Below are positions 1 to 9,033 of a stretch of 64,000 nucleotides of DNA, piece after piece. Under the pieces are notes generated by a model that saw nothing but the letters and a program-made list of their open reading frames with translations, ran no database searches and had not been told where the DNA came from. The stretch covers positions 1 through 64,000 of the forward strand of contig CAVQIX010000004.1 in assembly GCA_963712765.1 (NCBI GenBank), written 5' to 3'. This stretch comes from CAXMST01 sp963712765. GTDB taxonomy: Bacteria; Actinomycetota; Thermoleophilia; Solirubrobacterales; 70-9. The first letter of the stretch is position 1. Each line of letters begins with the position of its first letter. Both the position numbers and the translations under genes were made by a program.

Positions 1-788
1 ACCCTGTTCATCAACTGGGGTGTGAAACCCTTTTCCATGGCCCTGCTCGCCTGGATCTTCATCCGCAACCTGGTTTGCAGGCTGGTTACCCGCCGAGCAA
101 CTCGACAGTTATATCGCCGGCCTGATCCTGCTGGCGGCTGCCCCGTGTACCGCGATGGTTTTTGTCTGGAGCAATCTCAGTGACGGCCATCCCGGCTTTA
201 CGCTGTCGCAGGTGGCCCTCAACGACCTGATCATGGTCTTCGCCTTTGCCCCCATCGTGGCTTTGTTGCTGGGTATTTCGTCGATCCACGTACCGTGGGA
301 CACACTGGTGTTGTCAGTCGTTTTGTATATCGTGCTACCGGTGATCGTAGCCAGCCTGTGGCGCAAATGGCTGATGCGGGGTGAAAACGGCGAAGCGCGA
401 CTGAAACGTGTACTTGAATTGATGCATCCGGTTTCCTTATCAGCTTTATTGATTACCCTGCTGCTGCTATTTGGCTTTCAGGGTAGCCAGATCATCGCCA
501 AACCGGTGATTATCCTGTTCTGGCAATACCCATCCTGATCCAGGTTTATTTCAATTCCGGCCTGGCCTACTGGCTCAACCGAAAGCTGGGTGTAAGAAGC
601 ATTGCGTGGCTGCGCCGTCTGCACTCATCGGCGCCAGTAATTTCTTCGAGCTTGCGGTGGCGGCAGCCATTAGTCTATTCGGTCTGCAATCCGGTGCCGC
701 CCTGGCAACCGTTGTAGGCGTATTGGTTGAGGTGCCCGTCATGCTTTCGGTCGTATGGATCGTCAACCGAAGTAGAAACCTGGTATGA
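1..788 (+). CDS. ACR3-family arsenite efflux transporter, 5' partial and frame-disrupted
   Basis: Integral membrane arsenite/antimonite exporter of the ACR3 (bile acid/arsenite symporter) superfamily, judged from hydrophobic segments and family-like stretches such as INWGVKPFSMALLAWIF, AAAPCTAMVFVWSNLSDG, IGASNFFELAVAAA and the closing VEVPVMLSVVWIVNRS. The N-terminus lies off the left edge. The protein can only be read by changing frame three times, near 73 (extra G in ctggtttgc), near 523 and near 597; it then stops at 786-788. Homopolymer-type sequence error or a decayed gene are both possible; the sulfatase next door also carries a one-base slip, which favours error. Family call fairly sure, integrity unknown. 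Confidence 0.75.
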
Positions 789-794
789 GGCAGG

Positions 795-2592
795 TCAATA
801 GTCTTTGGCTGCTTGTTGCTCAGTTTGTTGTTGACGGCGTAAACCGGCAAGGCGTTCTTTTGCGACTGTGTCCAGAACGGTCTGTTTTCGCTGCTCGTCA
901 AAGCCGGTACTTTGCACAAACCGGCTCCGATCACCTTCCAGTCGAATCTGACCGTAGCCATCAGGACATATGACTTCGAGCAAACCGCGGCGGTCTCCGC
1001 GCGAGTGAAAGGCACATTTCATGGTGTCAGAGCCATCCAGCATGACTGCATCGTGGGGGCCCAGGCTGGGTCGCTCCTTTCAACCACCAGTCAAAGGTAG
1101 GAACAAGGTCCGCTTGCGACAGGACACGGCCATCGACAGAGCCCGGTTCTATATCCCCGCCGATCATGAATGCGGGGACCCGTGAAAACGTGTCGGCTCC
1201 AAAACGCTCCAGCTCCGCTGCCGATACCGGCGTCATGGAACGGTGATCACTGACCACGACCAGCAGGCCCTTTTCAAAGAAACCGGACTCCTCCAGTTTT
1301 TCAAGAAATTCACCAAATACCCGATCAGCAAAGCGCATGGCTTTTTCCAGAGAATGCTCGCCAGAATCCGGATCAATGTAGGGCTGGTGGGTGGTCACTG
1401 TCTCAAGTACGAGCAGGTACGGGCTAGCGGCTGTTTGCATCCATTGCAGACCCCGCCGGTATAAAGCCGCGTCAGAAGGGGCGCCAAAGGCATAACGTTC
1501 TTCATTGGCATAATCGGGATGTTCATTGCCCTCTACATACTGAAATCCGAGGTCACTCATCCACTCACCTTTACGGTACAGGCTGACGGGCCCGGTGGTC
1601 AGGAATGCCGTCTCGTATCCCGAATCGGAAAACAGACGTGGCAGTGTCCTTTCGATACCCCACATCGAGTAAAAAGGCGGGCACTCAAACATGTGCAGGA
1701 ACGGCGACCATATCTTTTGCCCGCCGAGTATGCCAACCAGGCCATTGGTCGTGGAAAAACCGATGGCGTGAAAATTATTGAAACGCAAACCCCGCCTGGC
1801 GGCCTTATCCAACTGCGGTGTCCAGTCCAGGGCTCCGCCAAACTGGAGGCTGTGCCAACTCGACCAGGACTCGACCAACACAAAGATGACATTGCGGCCC
1901 GATTGAGGTCCCAGGGCCGAGGGGTGTGTCTGCAATTCCGTTTCTTCTGTGCCCGCAAAATCCGATTCAAATTCAGGTGAATAGCGCACACGCTCGGTGG
2001 TGGACAGGTTGGCGCTGAAGACATTGGTGGTTATCCAGTCATTAACATATGGCGGGCTTTCGAGTGCCAGACCCGCTATCAGACTTAAGCTAAGCGTTAC
2101 AGAAAGAAACCATCGGGCAGGCCGCCCACGCGCCACCGGCATCAGGAATAAAAACACCAATAAGCCGGCCACGGTTAACAGGATGAGGCCAGCGACCCAC
2201 GACCCACCTACCCCGGTTGAGAACTGGTTCCAGACGGCCTCACGCTCGGTAATGAACAATGCGGCGTCAGAAAGAAACAGCCGGATATTGAACAGACGAA
2301 ATACCAGCAGGTCGGTCACATAGACAACAATCAGCAGGCCAATCGCCAGGTGCAAGCATCGCCCAAGCAGGCGAACGGGGATAAAGCCGGCGATCAACAG
2401 TGCGCCCGCTGCCAGCCACAACATCAACAAATCAGCGTGTAATACACTGGTGTGAAAACAACCTGGACAGGCAAGGCTGTTACCGATGTTACGGTCTACG
2501 ATGCTTGCACGCACAGCGATAAGGACCAGTAGGAGAGTGATCAGAAAGATTGCAGATAACAGTTCGTACCAGCGGGTTCTGGACTTACTCAC
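795..2592 (-). CDS. LTA synthase/MdoB-like membrane sulfatase-fold protein, one frameshift
   Basis: Membrane-anchored alkaline-phosphatase-superfamily protein of the lipoteichoic acid synthase/phosphoglycerol transferase type. The N-terminal ~200 residues contain about five hydrophobic segments; the extracytoplasmic sulfatase-like domain starts at VIFVLVESWSSWHSLQFGG and includes the candidate nucleophile region FSTTNGLVGILGG and the metal-site region VVSDHRSM. The raw frame ends at 1027, but a good continuation (GPHDAVMLDGSDTMKCAF and about 70 more residues) is read to 795 after a one-base slip in the G/C run near 1,054-1,060, so I extend the gene. In Gram-negative bacteria such proteins modify periplasmic glycans or lipids; the exact substrate cannot be told. 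Confidence 0.75.
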
Positions 2593-2672
2593 AAGGGATT
2601 CAATCCAATTACGCGTAACATCAGAATTGATTTTCGGGTGGTTACCATACCACTTGAGCTGTCAAAACCCAT

Positions 2673-3284
2673 TCAACCACCGTGTCTGACCTTGAGCACT
2701 TCAACCAGTGATCCCAACTCCAGTTTGCGGCTGCGTAATAACACCAGCAGATGGTAAATCAGATCCGCAGACTCGTTGAGTAACTCCTCATCAGCGCCGG
2801 CCACCGCCGCAAGCGCCGTTTCCACACCTTCCTCGCCTACTTTCTGGGCAATCCGTTTGATACCGGACTCTAACAATGAGGTTGTATAACTGCCTGCGGG
2901 ACGCTCTGCGTCACGTTTTTCGATCACCCGTTCCAGCTTGGCCAGGAATGCGAGTTCCGGTATCACTTTGGCTTCTGTGTCAAAGCAGGTATCGAGACCG
3001 AGGTGACAGGTTGGGCCTTCCTGGCGGGCACGTATCAGCAGGCAGTCCGAATCACAATCGGGATGAATATCGACCAGGCCGAGATAATGGCCGGAGGTTT
3101 CACCCTTGGTCCAAAGCTGTAGCCGGCTGCGACTCCAAAAGGTCACCTGTCCTGACTCAAGTGTGACCTTAAGTGCATCCTTGTTCATATACCCCTGCAT
3201 CAGCACCCGGCCGTCAAACGCATCCTGTACGATGGCAGGTATCAAGCCGTCCATTTTTCCCCATGCCAAATCATCGATATTCAT
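2673..3284 (-). CDS. hisI: HisIE: phosphoribosyl-AMP cyclohydrolase / phosphoribosyl-ATP pyrophosphatase
   Basis: Bifunctional enzyme for steps two and three of histidine synthesis, 203 aa, the usual size of the fused proteobacterial form. The N-terminal cyclohydrolase half shows VLMQGYMNKDAL, the FWSRSR motif, and the metal-binding DIHPDCDSDC and CHLG cysteines; the C-terminal half (from about residue 115) is the MazG-like helical pyrophosphohydrolase with KVGEEGVETALAA and ESADLIYHLLVLL. It is the last gene of the leftward his operon and overlaps the end of hisF by 4 nt (stop of hisF inside its ATG region), suggesting translational coupling. Confidence 0.95.
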   Translation of the reverse strand: MNIDDLAWGKMDGLIPAIVQDAFDGRVLMQGYMNKDALKVTLESGQVTFWSRSRLQLWTKGETSGHYLGLVDIHPDCDSDCLLIRARQEGPTCHLGLDTCFDTEAKVIPELAFLAKLERVIEKRDAERPAGSYTTSLLESGIKRIAQKVGEEGVETALAAVAGADEELLNESADLIYHLLVLLRSRKLELGSLVEVLKVRHGG

Positions 3285-4066
3285 AATCGCACTCCAATAC
3301 CGGCCGCGGACAACATCTGTTTCAACGCGGGTATCGGTACCTTGTTGTTGTGAAAAACGGTCGCAGCCAGGGCCCCGTCAACGTCGGCCTGCTCAAATAC
3401 GTCTATAAAATGACGGGCGCTTCCGGCGCCACCCGATGCAATCAGGGGCAGGCTGGTCAAGCTCCTCGCCGCTTTCAATTGCTCAATATCAAAACCCTCG
3501 CGGGTACCGTCACTGCCCATGCAATTGAGGACAATTTCACCGGCACCGCGTTGCGCGACCTCTTCAATCCAGTCCAGTGTGGCGTGACCGGTCTGCTGCA
3601 TCCGGTCCGGAATACCGGTCATCTGCCGGGTGACCCAAACACCATCCTGCAACACCGAATCGATACCGACCACGACACATTGGCTGCCGAACGCTTCCAC
3701 CAGTTCGTTGATCAGTTGCGGTCTCTGCACTGCCGGTGTGTTGATGGATATCTTGTCCGCGCCGCGTTGCAGTACTTTGCGGGCGTCTTCGACCGACCTG
3801 ATACCACCGGCAACACAGAACGGGATATCGATGACCTCGGCAACACGCGAGACCCATTCACTGTCCACCGAACGACCCTGGGGACTTGCAGTGATATCGT
3901 AAAACACCAACTCATCCGCACCTTCGGCGCTGTAGCGGGTGGCCAGTTCAATGATGTCACCCATCACGCGGTGGTCGCGGAATTGCACACCTTTTACAAC
4001 CAGTCCGTCACGTACATCGAGACACGGAATGATCCGCCGTGCGAGATTTGAAACAGGGCCGGTCAT
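3281..4066 (-). CDS. hisF: HisF: imidazole glycerol phosphate synthase cyclase subunit
   Basis: Cyclase half of IGP synthase, 261 aa, a TIM barrel. It uses ammonia from HisH to turn PRFAR into IGP and AICAR. Visible landmarks are RIIPCLDVRDG (catalytic Asp), GADELVFYDITAS, CVAGGIRSVEDA, the second catalytic Asp in VVVGIDSV, and LIASGGAGS near the C-terminus. A few residues (MTGPVSN) precede the usual LARRIIPCLD start; the ATG at 4066 overlaps the hisA stop by 4 nt, so I keep it. Member of the hisBHAFI(E) operon. Confidence 0.95.
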   Translation of the reverse strand: MTGPVSNLARRIIPCLDVRDGLVVKGVQFRDHRVMGDIIELATRYSAEGADELVFYDITASPQGRSVDSEWVSRVAEVIDIPFCVAGGIRSVEDARKVLQRGADKISINTPAVQRPQLINELVEAFGSQCVVVGIDSVLQDGVWVTRQMTGIPDRMQQTGHATLDWIEEVAQRGAGEIVLNCMGSDGTREGFDIEQLKAARSLTSLPLIASGGAGSARHFIDVFEQADVDGALAATVFHNNKVPIPALKQMLSAAGIGVRL

Positions 4067-4797
4067 TTCAGGGCTTCCAGGGCCTCGGTTACACTGAAGC
4101 GTTTCTCCAGCAAGGCCTTGCCGGTAATGACACCGGCAGCGCCCGTGGGTTTGAGCTGCTGCAGGTCGATGAGACTGCTGACACCGCCGGAGGCCTGCAA
4201 TTGCAGGTCGGGATAGCGAATGGTGATATCAGAATATAAATTGAGGTTGGGTCCGCTGAGTGCGCCATCCCTGCTGATGTCGGTGCATAACAGGTGTCTC
4301 AGGCCACCAGCCACCAGTTCGTCAAGCAACTGCCACATATCGCGGTCACCGCGGTCGGTCCAGCCATGAATACGCGGCCACGGAATACCCTTTGCATCGA
4401 ACCGAATATCCAGTGCCGCGACCAGTTTCCCGGCTCCGAATTGCTCCAGCCAGGCGACAAATCCCTTGCTGTCAGTCACACTCAAGCTACCGATAACGAC
4501 CCTGGCCGCACCGGCGTCCAGCCTGCGGGCGATATCTTCCCTTTTACGCACACCGCCACCGGTCTGCACCGATTGCCTGGCCTGACCGAGCAGTCTGAAC
4601 AGTGCGGCGGTATCCGCATCGGCACCATCCCTGGAAGCAGCGAGATCGACCACGTGCAGCCAATCGGCACCTGCATCGGCATAATCATTTGCCAGTTCTT
4701 CGGCGGGCTGCGGGTAATGGGTGACCTGGTTGAAATCACCGTGCAGCAGACGCACGCAGCGCCCGTCCAGCAGGTCGATGGCCGGGATTAGTTTCAT
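4063..4797 (-). CDS. hisA: HisA: ProFAR isomerase
   Basis: Phosphoribosylformimino-5-aminoimidazole carboxamide ribotide isomerase, 244 aa TIM barrel. The frame is open further upstream, but family starts with MKLIPAIDLLDG, and that ATG (4795-4797) overlaps the hisH stop as ATGA, so I start there. Catalytic Asp in PAIDLLDG, the SRDGA active-site loop region near ADTAALFRL/DISRDGALSG, and the phosphate-binding GGVSSLIDL are visible. Third enzyme in the leftward his operon; codon use and overlap spacing match its neighbours. Confidence 0.95.
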   Translation of the reverse strand: MKLIPAIDLLDGRCVRLLHGDFNQVTHYPQPAEELANDYADAGADWLHVVDLAASRDGADADTAALFRLLGQARQSVQTGGGVRKREDIARRLDAGAARVVIGSLSVTDSKGFVAWLEQFGAGKLVAALDIRFDAKGIPWPRIHGWTDRGDRDMWQLLDELVAGGLRHLLCTDISRDGALSGPNLNLYSDITIRYPDLQLQASGGVSSLIDLQQLKPTGAAGVITGKALLEKRFSVTEALEALK

Positions 4798-5387
4798 TGC
4801 AACTCCAGAAAATTTGCCAGTAAGCGCGCGCCATTGCGTGCGGAACGTTCGGGGTGAAACTGGGCGCCGCAGTAGTTTCCCTGGCGTACGATCGCTGCAA
4901 ATAGTTCGCCGTGTAAACAGGTGGCCAGGGTGGCGGGGCCGACCGGCGCACAATAGCTGTGCACGAAATAAAACCAGGGCTGTTCAGGCAGCCCTGCAAG
5001 CAGTGGATCGGGGCCAAGCGATGTGGTTGTATTCCATCCCATGTGCGGCACCCGGATACCTTCAGAAGGCTGCAGTTTCCTCAGGGTTCCGGGAATAATG
5101 CCCAAACACCGGGTGTCGTCTTCATCCGATTTTTCAAATAACAGCTGCATACCGAGACAGATACCCAGTACCGGTTGCTGCAGTTCCCGGATGCACTGAA
5201 CCAGACCCAGTTCTCGCAGACGTGTCATGGCCGCACCGGCAGCACCTACACCGGGTAATAAAACCCGCTCCGCGCTGCGAATGGTCGCGACATCGGCGGT
5301 AAACTTAGGCTCTGCACCGAGTCTTTTAAGTGCATGCATGACAGAACCGATGTTGGCCCCGCCGCTGTCGATAATCGCCAGTGTCAC
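4794..5387 (-). CDS. hisH: HisH: IGP synthase glutamine amidotransferase subunit
   Basis: Class I glutamine amidotransferase, 197 aa, which supplies ammonia to HisF. The nucleophile elbow is VLGICLGMQLLFE (Cys), and the His/Glu of the triad lie in QFHPERS near the C-terminus; the oxyanion region LPGVGAAGAAM is present. Translation begins at a GTG (5385-5387) that overlaps the hisB stop as GTGA; MTLAIIDSGGANIGSV is the expected N-terminus. Complete and in operon with hisB and hisA. Confidence 0.95.
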   Translation of the reverse strand: MTLAIIDSGGANIGSVMHALKRLGAEPKFTADVATIRSAERVLLPGVGAAGAAMTRLRELGLVQCIRELQQPVLGICLGMQLLFEKSDEDDTRCLGIIPGTLRKLQPSEGIRVPHMGWNTTTSLGPDPLLAGLPEQPWFYFVHSYCAPVGPATLATCLHGELFAAIVRQGNYCGAQFHPERSARNGARLLANFLELQ

Positions 5388-6178
5388 CTGAGAACGCCCT
5401 TGGTGCTGGGTAGTTCGGTGCCCTGCCGGGCCAGTGCGGGTCGCAAAGCCCGGCCGGCGCCCTTGAACAGACCTTCGACCATGTGGTGGGTATTCTCACC
5501 CGTGACTTTCAGGTGCATCGCACAACGTAAAGACTGGCTTAAGGATGCAAAAAAGTGTCTGACCATTTCGGTCGATAAACCACCGACCGTATCACGCGGA
5601 AAACTGGCCTCAAAGACAAACGCGGGTCGGCCGGAAAGATCAATGGCGACCTCGGCAAGTGACTCATCCATGGGTAAGACAAAACCATAACGGCCGATAC
5701 CGCGACGCTCACCGAGGGCCTGGGCCAGGGCCTGGCCGAGAGCCAGCGCACAATCCTCCACGCTGTGGTGTTCGTCGATTTCAAGATCACCCTGGCAACT
5801 GAGCTTTAACCGGAACCCCCCGTGGGCCGCGAGCTGGTCCAGCATATGATCAAAAAAACCAATACCGGTATTGATTTCATTAGCGCCACTGGCATCCAGA
5901 TTCAGTTCGGCCCTGATCCGGGTCTCATTGGTGTTACGTTGCACCATGGCGCGTCTTGGCCGGTTGCAAAGCTGGTGCGCGATAGCGTCCCAGTGCTGAC
6001 CTTCGGGTCCGCAACGGATGCCACCGATACCCATGTTCTCTGCCAGTTGCAGATCGGTTTTGCGATCACCGATCACCCAGCTGTCGGCAACATCAAGTTC
6101 ACCGGATTTCAGGTAATCCAGCAGCATTCCAATCCCCGGTTTACGGTTGGGTGAGTTGTCGCATTCAAAATGCGGATC
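5384..6178 (-). CDS. hisB: HisB: imidazoleglycerol-phosphate dehydratase / histidinol-phosphatase, truncated at the contig junction
   Basis: The dehydratase domain is complete: INTGIGFFDHMLDQLAAHGGF, DEHHSVEDCALALG with its metal-binding histidines, and the closing LPSTKGVL. Upstream only the last part of the HAD-type histidinol-phosphatase domain remains, from about PHFECDNSPNRKPG through SWVIGDRKTDLQLAENMGI. The first ~95 residues, including the catalytic DxD motif expected in the bifunctional enterobacterial-type protein, are missing. Homology stops around 6,175, although the frame stays open by chance to 6256 in the unrelated right-hand sequence. Truncation is therefore best explained by the misjoin, not biology. 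Confidence 0.9.
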   Translation of the reverse strand, partial: DPHFECDNSPNRKPGIGMLLDYLKSGELDVADSWVIGDRKTDLQLAENMGIGGIRCGPEGQHWDAIAHQLCNRPRRAMVQRNTNETRIRAELNLDASGANEINTGIGFFDHMLDQLAAHGGFRLKLSCQGDLEIDEHHSVEDCALALGQALAQALGERRGIGRYGFVLPMDESLAEVAIDLSGRPAFVFEASFPRDTVGGLSTEMVRHFFASLSQSLRCAMHLKVTGENTHHMVEGLFKGAGRALRPALARQGTELPSTKGVLR

Positions 6179-6200
6179 GATGTGTTCGGCCGAACGCTCA
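6170..6200. other. Junction between two unrelated genomes (probable chimeric assembly)
   Basis: Leftward hisB homology ends and rightward tyrosine-kinase homology begins within about 20-30 bases here, each gene losing its N-terminal part at the same place. GC content rises sharply from left to right, and the family affinities change from gammaproteobacterial-like his genes to actinobacterial-like genes. Frames of both genes run across the join without meaning. No IS end, attachment site or tRNA is visible at the join, which argues for assembly error rather than insertion. Confidence 0.7.
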
Positions 6201-6887
6201 CCTACTTCAACCTGGACCGTGAGCTCGACGTGATCCTCGTTACGAGTCCTGGACACGAGGAGGGCAAGACCACGGTGGCCACCAACCTGGCGACCTCGTT
6301 GGCGCGAGATGGTCGTGGCGTGGTTCTGATCGATGGCGATCTGAGGAAGCCGCGGGCAGCGGAGCGGCTCGGAGTCACCGTGACGGCCGGCCTGGAGCAG
6401 GTCTTGACCGACGAGGTCAATCTGATGAGCGCGCTGCAGCCGGTCGATGTCGGAGGCGGCTGGCTACAGATCCTCGGCGCCACCGGCCCCGCTCGTGCGC
6501 CGTCGATCCTCCTGGGGTCAAAGAAGATGCGGCTGCTGATCAAGATCCTCCGGGCGGAATTCGACCTGCTGATCATCGACACGCCACCGCTGCTGGCGGT
6601 GAGCGATGCGATTCCGTTGCTCAAGGATTCCTCCGGCGCGCTGATCGTCGGGCAGATCAACCGCACCCACACCGCGGCGCTGATCAAGTCCAAGGAGGTC
6701 ATCGAGTCCGCGGGCGGCGCGGTGCTCGGGGCGGTGGCGACCGGCGGCAAGACCGGCGGGCTGTACGGGGGTTATGGCGATTACTCGGACTACTACGTAG
6801 CCGCCCGACGAAGGCTCCGTTGCCAACGACAACAACGGCGACCCCAATCCGGGTAAGCGGCTACGCGACCGAGTCACTCGCCGCTGA
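6185..6887 (+). CDS. Bacterial tyrosine kinase (CpsD/Wzc C-terminal domain), 5' truncated, one frameshift
   Basis: Cytoplasmic BY-kinase domain that controls polysaccharide chain length and export. Walker A region TSPGHEEGKTTVATNLA, Walker A' VVLIDGDLRKP and Walker B LLIIDTPPLLAVSDA are present, followed by the Tyr-rich autophosphorylation tail YGGYGDYSDYY. The N-terminal Wzz-like membrane part is missing because the gene starts at the contig junction; the ATG at 6170 belongs to the other side and is not a real start. Near 6,803 a one-base slip in a C run sends the raw frame into a nonsense tail ending at 6856; the corrected frame (PDEGSVANDNNGDPNPGKRL) ends at 6885-6887. Confidence 0.85.
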
Positions 6888-6975
6888 GGCCGTCGGCCAA
6901 CTCGGAGGCCAGGGCTCGGCACGCCATGCCAAGCGGATCTCAGCCTTCAACTGTTTCCGGGGCGGGCGAGTGAGC

Positions 6976-7785
6976 TCAGCGTCGGGCTGAACGGACTCGG
7001 AGGACGAGCGGGCGAAGAAGGTCGATCGCGCCAGCTTGGACCAGTCGCACGAGGGCGACCGGGAGCCGGCCCCAACCGCGCTCCCGCAGCCGCCCGCGGA
7101 CGTTTCTCGCCCGCCGGTCGAGCTCGGCACGATCGGGCTCCGCACCGAGGCCACGCGCGGGGTTGCGGTAGTCGCGCACGGGCCGTGAGAGAAAGCGGAT
7201 CCGCCCCGAGGCCGCCAGCGCGACCCCGAGCTCCCAGTCATCGCCGCCGTCGGTGTCCCCGTAGCCGCCGACGTCGCGAGCGACCGCGGTCCGCACCATC
7301 GCGCAACCCTGGATCGGAAACACGGCCCAGGACGCGTGCAGGAAGGCCAGCAGCGACGGAAACGTCGCGGCCCAGCGAGCAGCGGCACGGGGCGAAGGGT
7401 GCGGCCGGCTGCCGTCTTCGATCACGGCACCGATTGCGGCGACCGCCCCGGGCTCGTAGCGCAGGATCTCGGCGAGGGGCTCGAGCGCTCCGTCGAGGAC
7501 GAGGTCATCCGCGTCGGCGGCGAGGACGAATGGGGTGCGGACATGGGCGAGACCGACGTTGCGCGCGGCGCCAACGGTTCGACGCCGATCGAGCCGAACG
7601 TATTCGACTCCGGCCAGCTCGGGCAGCGGCTCCTCCGAGCAGTTGTCGACGACGACGATCGGCGCCCGAGGCGCCTGAGCGCGGATCGAAGCGACGGCCT
7701 CAGGAAGGGCGCGGACATACCGCGGCCCCCAGCAGGGGATGACGACCGAGAAGTCGACCGATGCTGTGCCGGGGCCGCGAGCCAA
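6976..7785 (-). CDS. Family 2 glycosyltransferase, last gene of the lasso B1-B2 operon
   Basis: GT-A fold glycosyltransferase, 269 aa. Nucleotide-sugar binding start SVVIPCWGPRYV, VVDNCSEEPL, the DAD metal-binding motif at residues 91-93 (AADADDLVL) and the acceptor-loop GGDDWELGVALA are visible. No membrane segment. It is only 39 nt downstream of the nucleotidyltransferase and reads the same way as B2 and B1, so it is placed to tailor the lasso product, although the polysaccharide kinase on its other side means a role in cell-surface sugar synthesis cannot be excluded. Sugar and acceptor are unknown. Confidence 0.85.
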   Translation of the reverse strand: MARGPGTASVDFSVVIPCWGPRYVRALPEAVASIRAQAPRAPIVVVDNCSEEPLPELAGVEYVRLDRRRTVGAARNVGLAHVRTPFVLAADADDLVLDGALEPLAEILRYEPGAVAAIGAVIEDGSRPHPSPRAAARWAATFPSLLAFLHASWAVFPIQGCAMVRTAVARDVGGYGDTDGGDDWELGVALAASGRIRFLSRPVRDYRNPARGLGAEPDRAELDRRARNVRGRLRERGWGRLPVALVRLVQAGAIDLLRPLVLRVRSARR

Positions 7786-7824
7786 GGAAAGGCAGGCTAG
7801 CTTTCGGGAGGACCAGGGGAGGGA

Positions 7825-8856
7825 TCACCGTTGCGGCGATCGCGCCGGTCCGCGGGTCCGCTCCTCGACCGAATCCCCGCGCGCTCGCCTCACGGCCCGG
7901 ATCGCGGACGGTGCATTGCGAATCCCCGCAGCGCCGCGACGCAGATAGGCGAGCAGGAGCGCGCCCGTCCCGTCCCGGGCCTCCGGGTAGAGCCCGCGGA
8001 TGACCGACGGTGGAGGCAGCAGCGTCGACGCCAGAAACCGTGCCTTGGCGCCGACTCCGGGTACGGTGGCCAGCTCATGCAGGCGAAGCGCGCCCGGCGG
8101 CGGGGTCTGTCCCCAGAGGATCCAGCGCTCGGGCAGCCGGTCCGGCAGTGAGAGCCGGTCAGCCAGGGCGGCGCCCTCCGCGGTCAGCCGTAGCCCGGCG
8201 CTGAACGCCGTGACAGCGTCGAGCTCCTCGGCCAGCTGCGCCGCCGAGCGCCAGGTCGCATCGTCGAGCCGCTCCAACCCACGGACGAGGTCGGACATCG
8301 ATTGATCGGCCTCGCGACCGTCGTGGATCGCGTGCAGGGCAAGATGGAGAGCGCGCCCGTCCTCGGTCAGAGCCTCCAGCTCTGCATGGCCGACGCTGAT
8401 CGGCTCGGTCTGCCTGGAGAGCCGACGCCACGCTGCAGGTGGTTCGGCGCGGACTCCCGGAAGTCGCCAGTGCAGGTCGACGGCGACCCGATCTCGATAC
8501 CGCAGCCAGGTGACCGCGTGCGGCTCGGCAAACGACTCGGCGACGATCTGATCGGTTGAACGCTCGAATCCAAGCCGCCTGAGCACCCGGGCCGCAGCTT
8601 CAAGCTCCGCCGGGTCAACCAGCAGATCGGCGTCGAGATAGGGACGAGACTCGCCCCGGTCATAGAGCCAACCCGCGATCGACGGGCCCTTGAGCAGCAG
8701 CGATCGCACCCGCCCCCGCTCGAGCTCGCGGACGACTTCGACCGTGACCGCGTCGATCTGCAGGCTCTGCATCGCGGCCCGGATCTCCGCCCCTCGCTCG
8801 CTGTTCAGACGCGCACTTCGCAACGCTCGATCCGCCGACGCCCGCTCGTTCACCAC
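7825..8856 (-). CDS. Nucleotidyltransferase-fold protein of a lasso peptide cluster
   Basis: 343 aa protein of the NTP_transf_5 type (uncharacterised nucleotidyltransferase family). The characteristic block is LLLKGPSIAGWLYDRG, then RPYLDADLLVDP with the two acidic residues, then AVDLHWRL about 60 residues on and ALHLALHAIHD. Such genes recur in lasso clusters that also have an HPr-kinase-like enzyme. As I recall, the equivalent protein of the pseudomycoidin system was linked to sugar addition on a phosphorylated C-terminus; that is literature memory, not seen here. Likely co-transcribed with B2 (177 nt upstream) and the glycosyltransferase. Confidence 0.85.
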   Translation of the reverse strand: MVNERASADRALRSARLNSERGAEIRAAMQSLQIDAVTVEVVRELERGRVRSLLLKGPSIAGWLYDRGESRPYLDADLLVDPAELEAAARVLRRLGFERSTDQIVAESFAEPHAVTWLRYRDRVAVDLHWRLPGVRAEPPAAWRRLSRQTEPISVGHAELEALTEDGRALHLALHAIHDGREADQSMSDLVRGLERLDDATWRSAAQLAEELDAVTAFSAGLRLTAEGAALADRLSLPDRLPERWILWGQTPPPGALRLHELATVPGVGAKARFLASTLLPPPSVIRGLYPEARDGTGALLLAYLRRGAAGIRNAPSAIRAVRRARGDSVEERTRGPARSPQR

Positions 8857-9033
8857 GGTTGCCGCGCCTCACTGGCCGGGACGCCACTCGCGTTTGGTGA
8901 TCGGTCTCGCATTGGAACCCTCGATGAGAGACTCGCTCGAGAAGCCAACTCACTCACTGCGGTCCAGTCTCTCGGCCGTAGCTCACCGTACCAGTGCCTG
9001 GCTGATCCGAGCCGCCCCGAGGCCAAGAGGAAC

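Noticed and set aside
1..6170. A genomic island carrying arsenite resistance next to his genes
   Set aside because: No integrase, att site or IS is visible, and the left segment seems to be from another organism joined by assembly.
6170..6172. ATG at 6170 as start of the tyrosine kinase
   Set aside because: It lies on the his-side sequence; kinase homology begins only around residue 8-10 of that frame, so the start is an accident of the junction.
8857..9033. Possible fourth lasso precursor between the B2 and nucleotidyltransferase genes
   Set aside because: Neither strand shows the W-x-A-P-x-L-E-T-L leader element or a Gly/Ser...Glu core in 177 nt.
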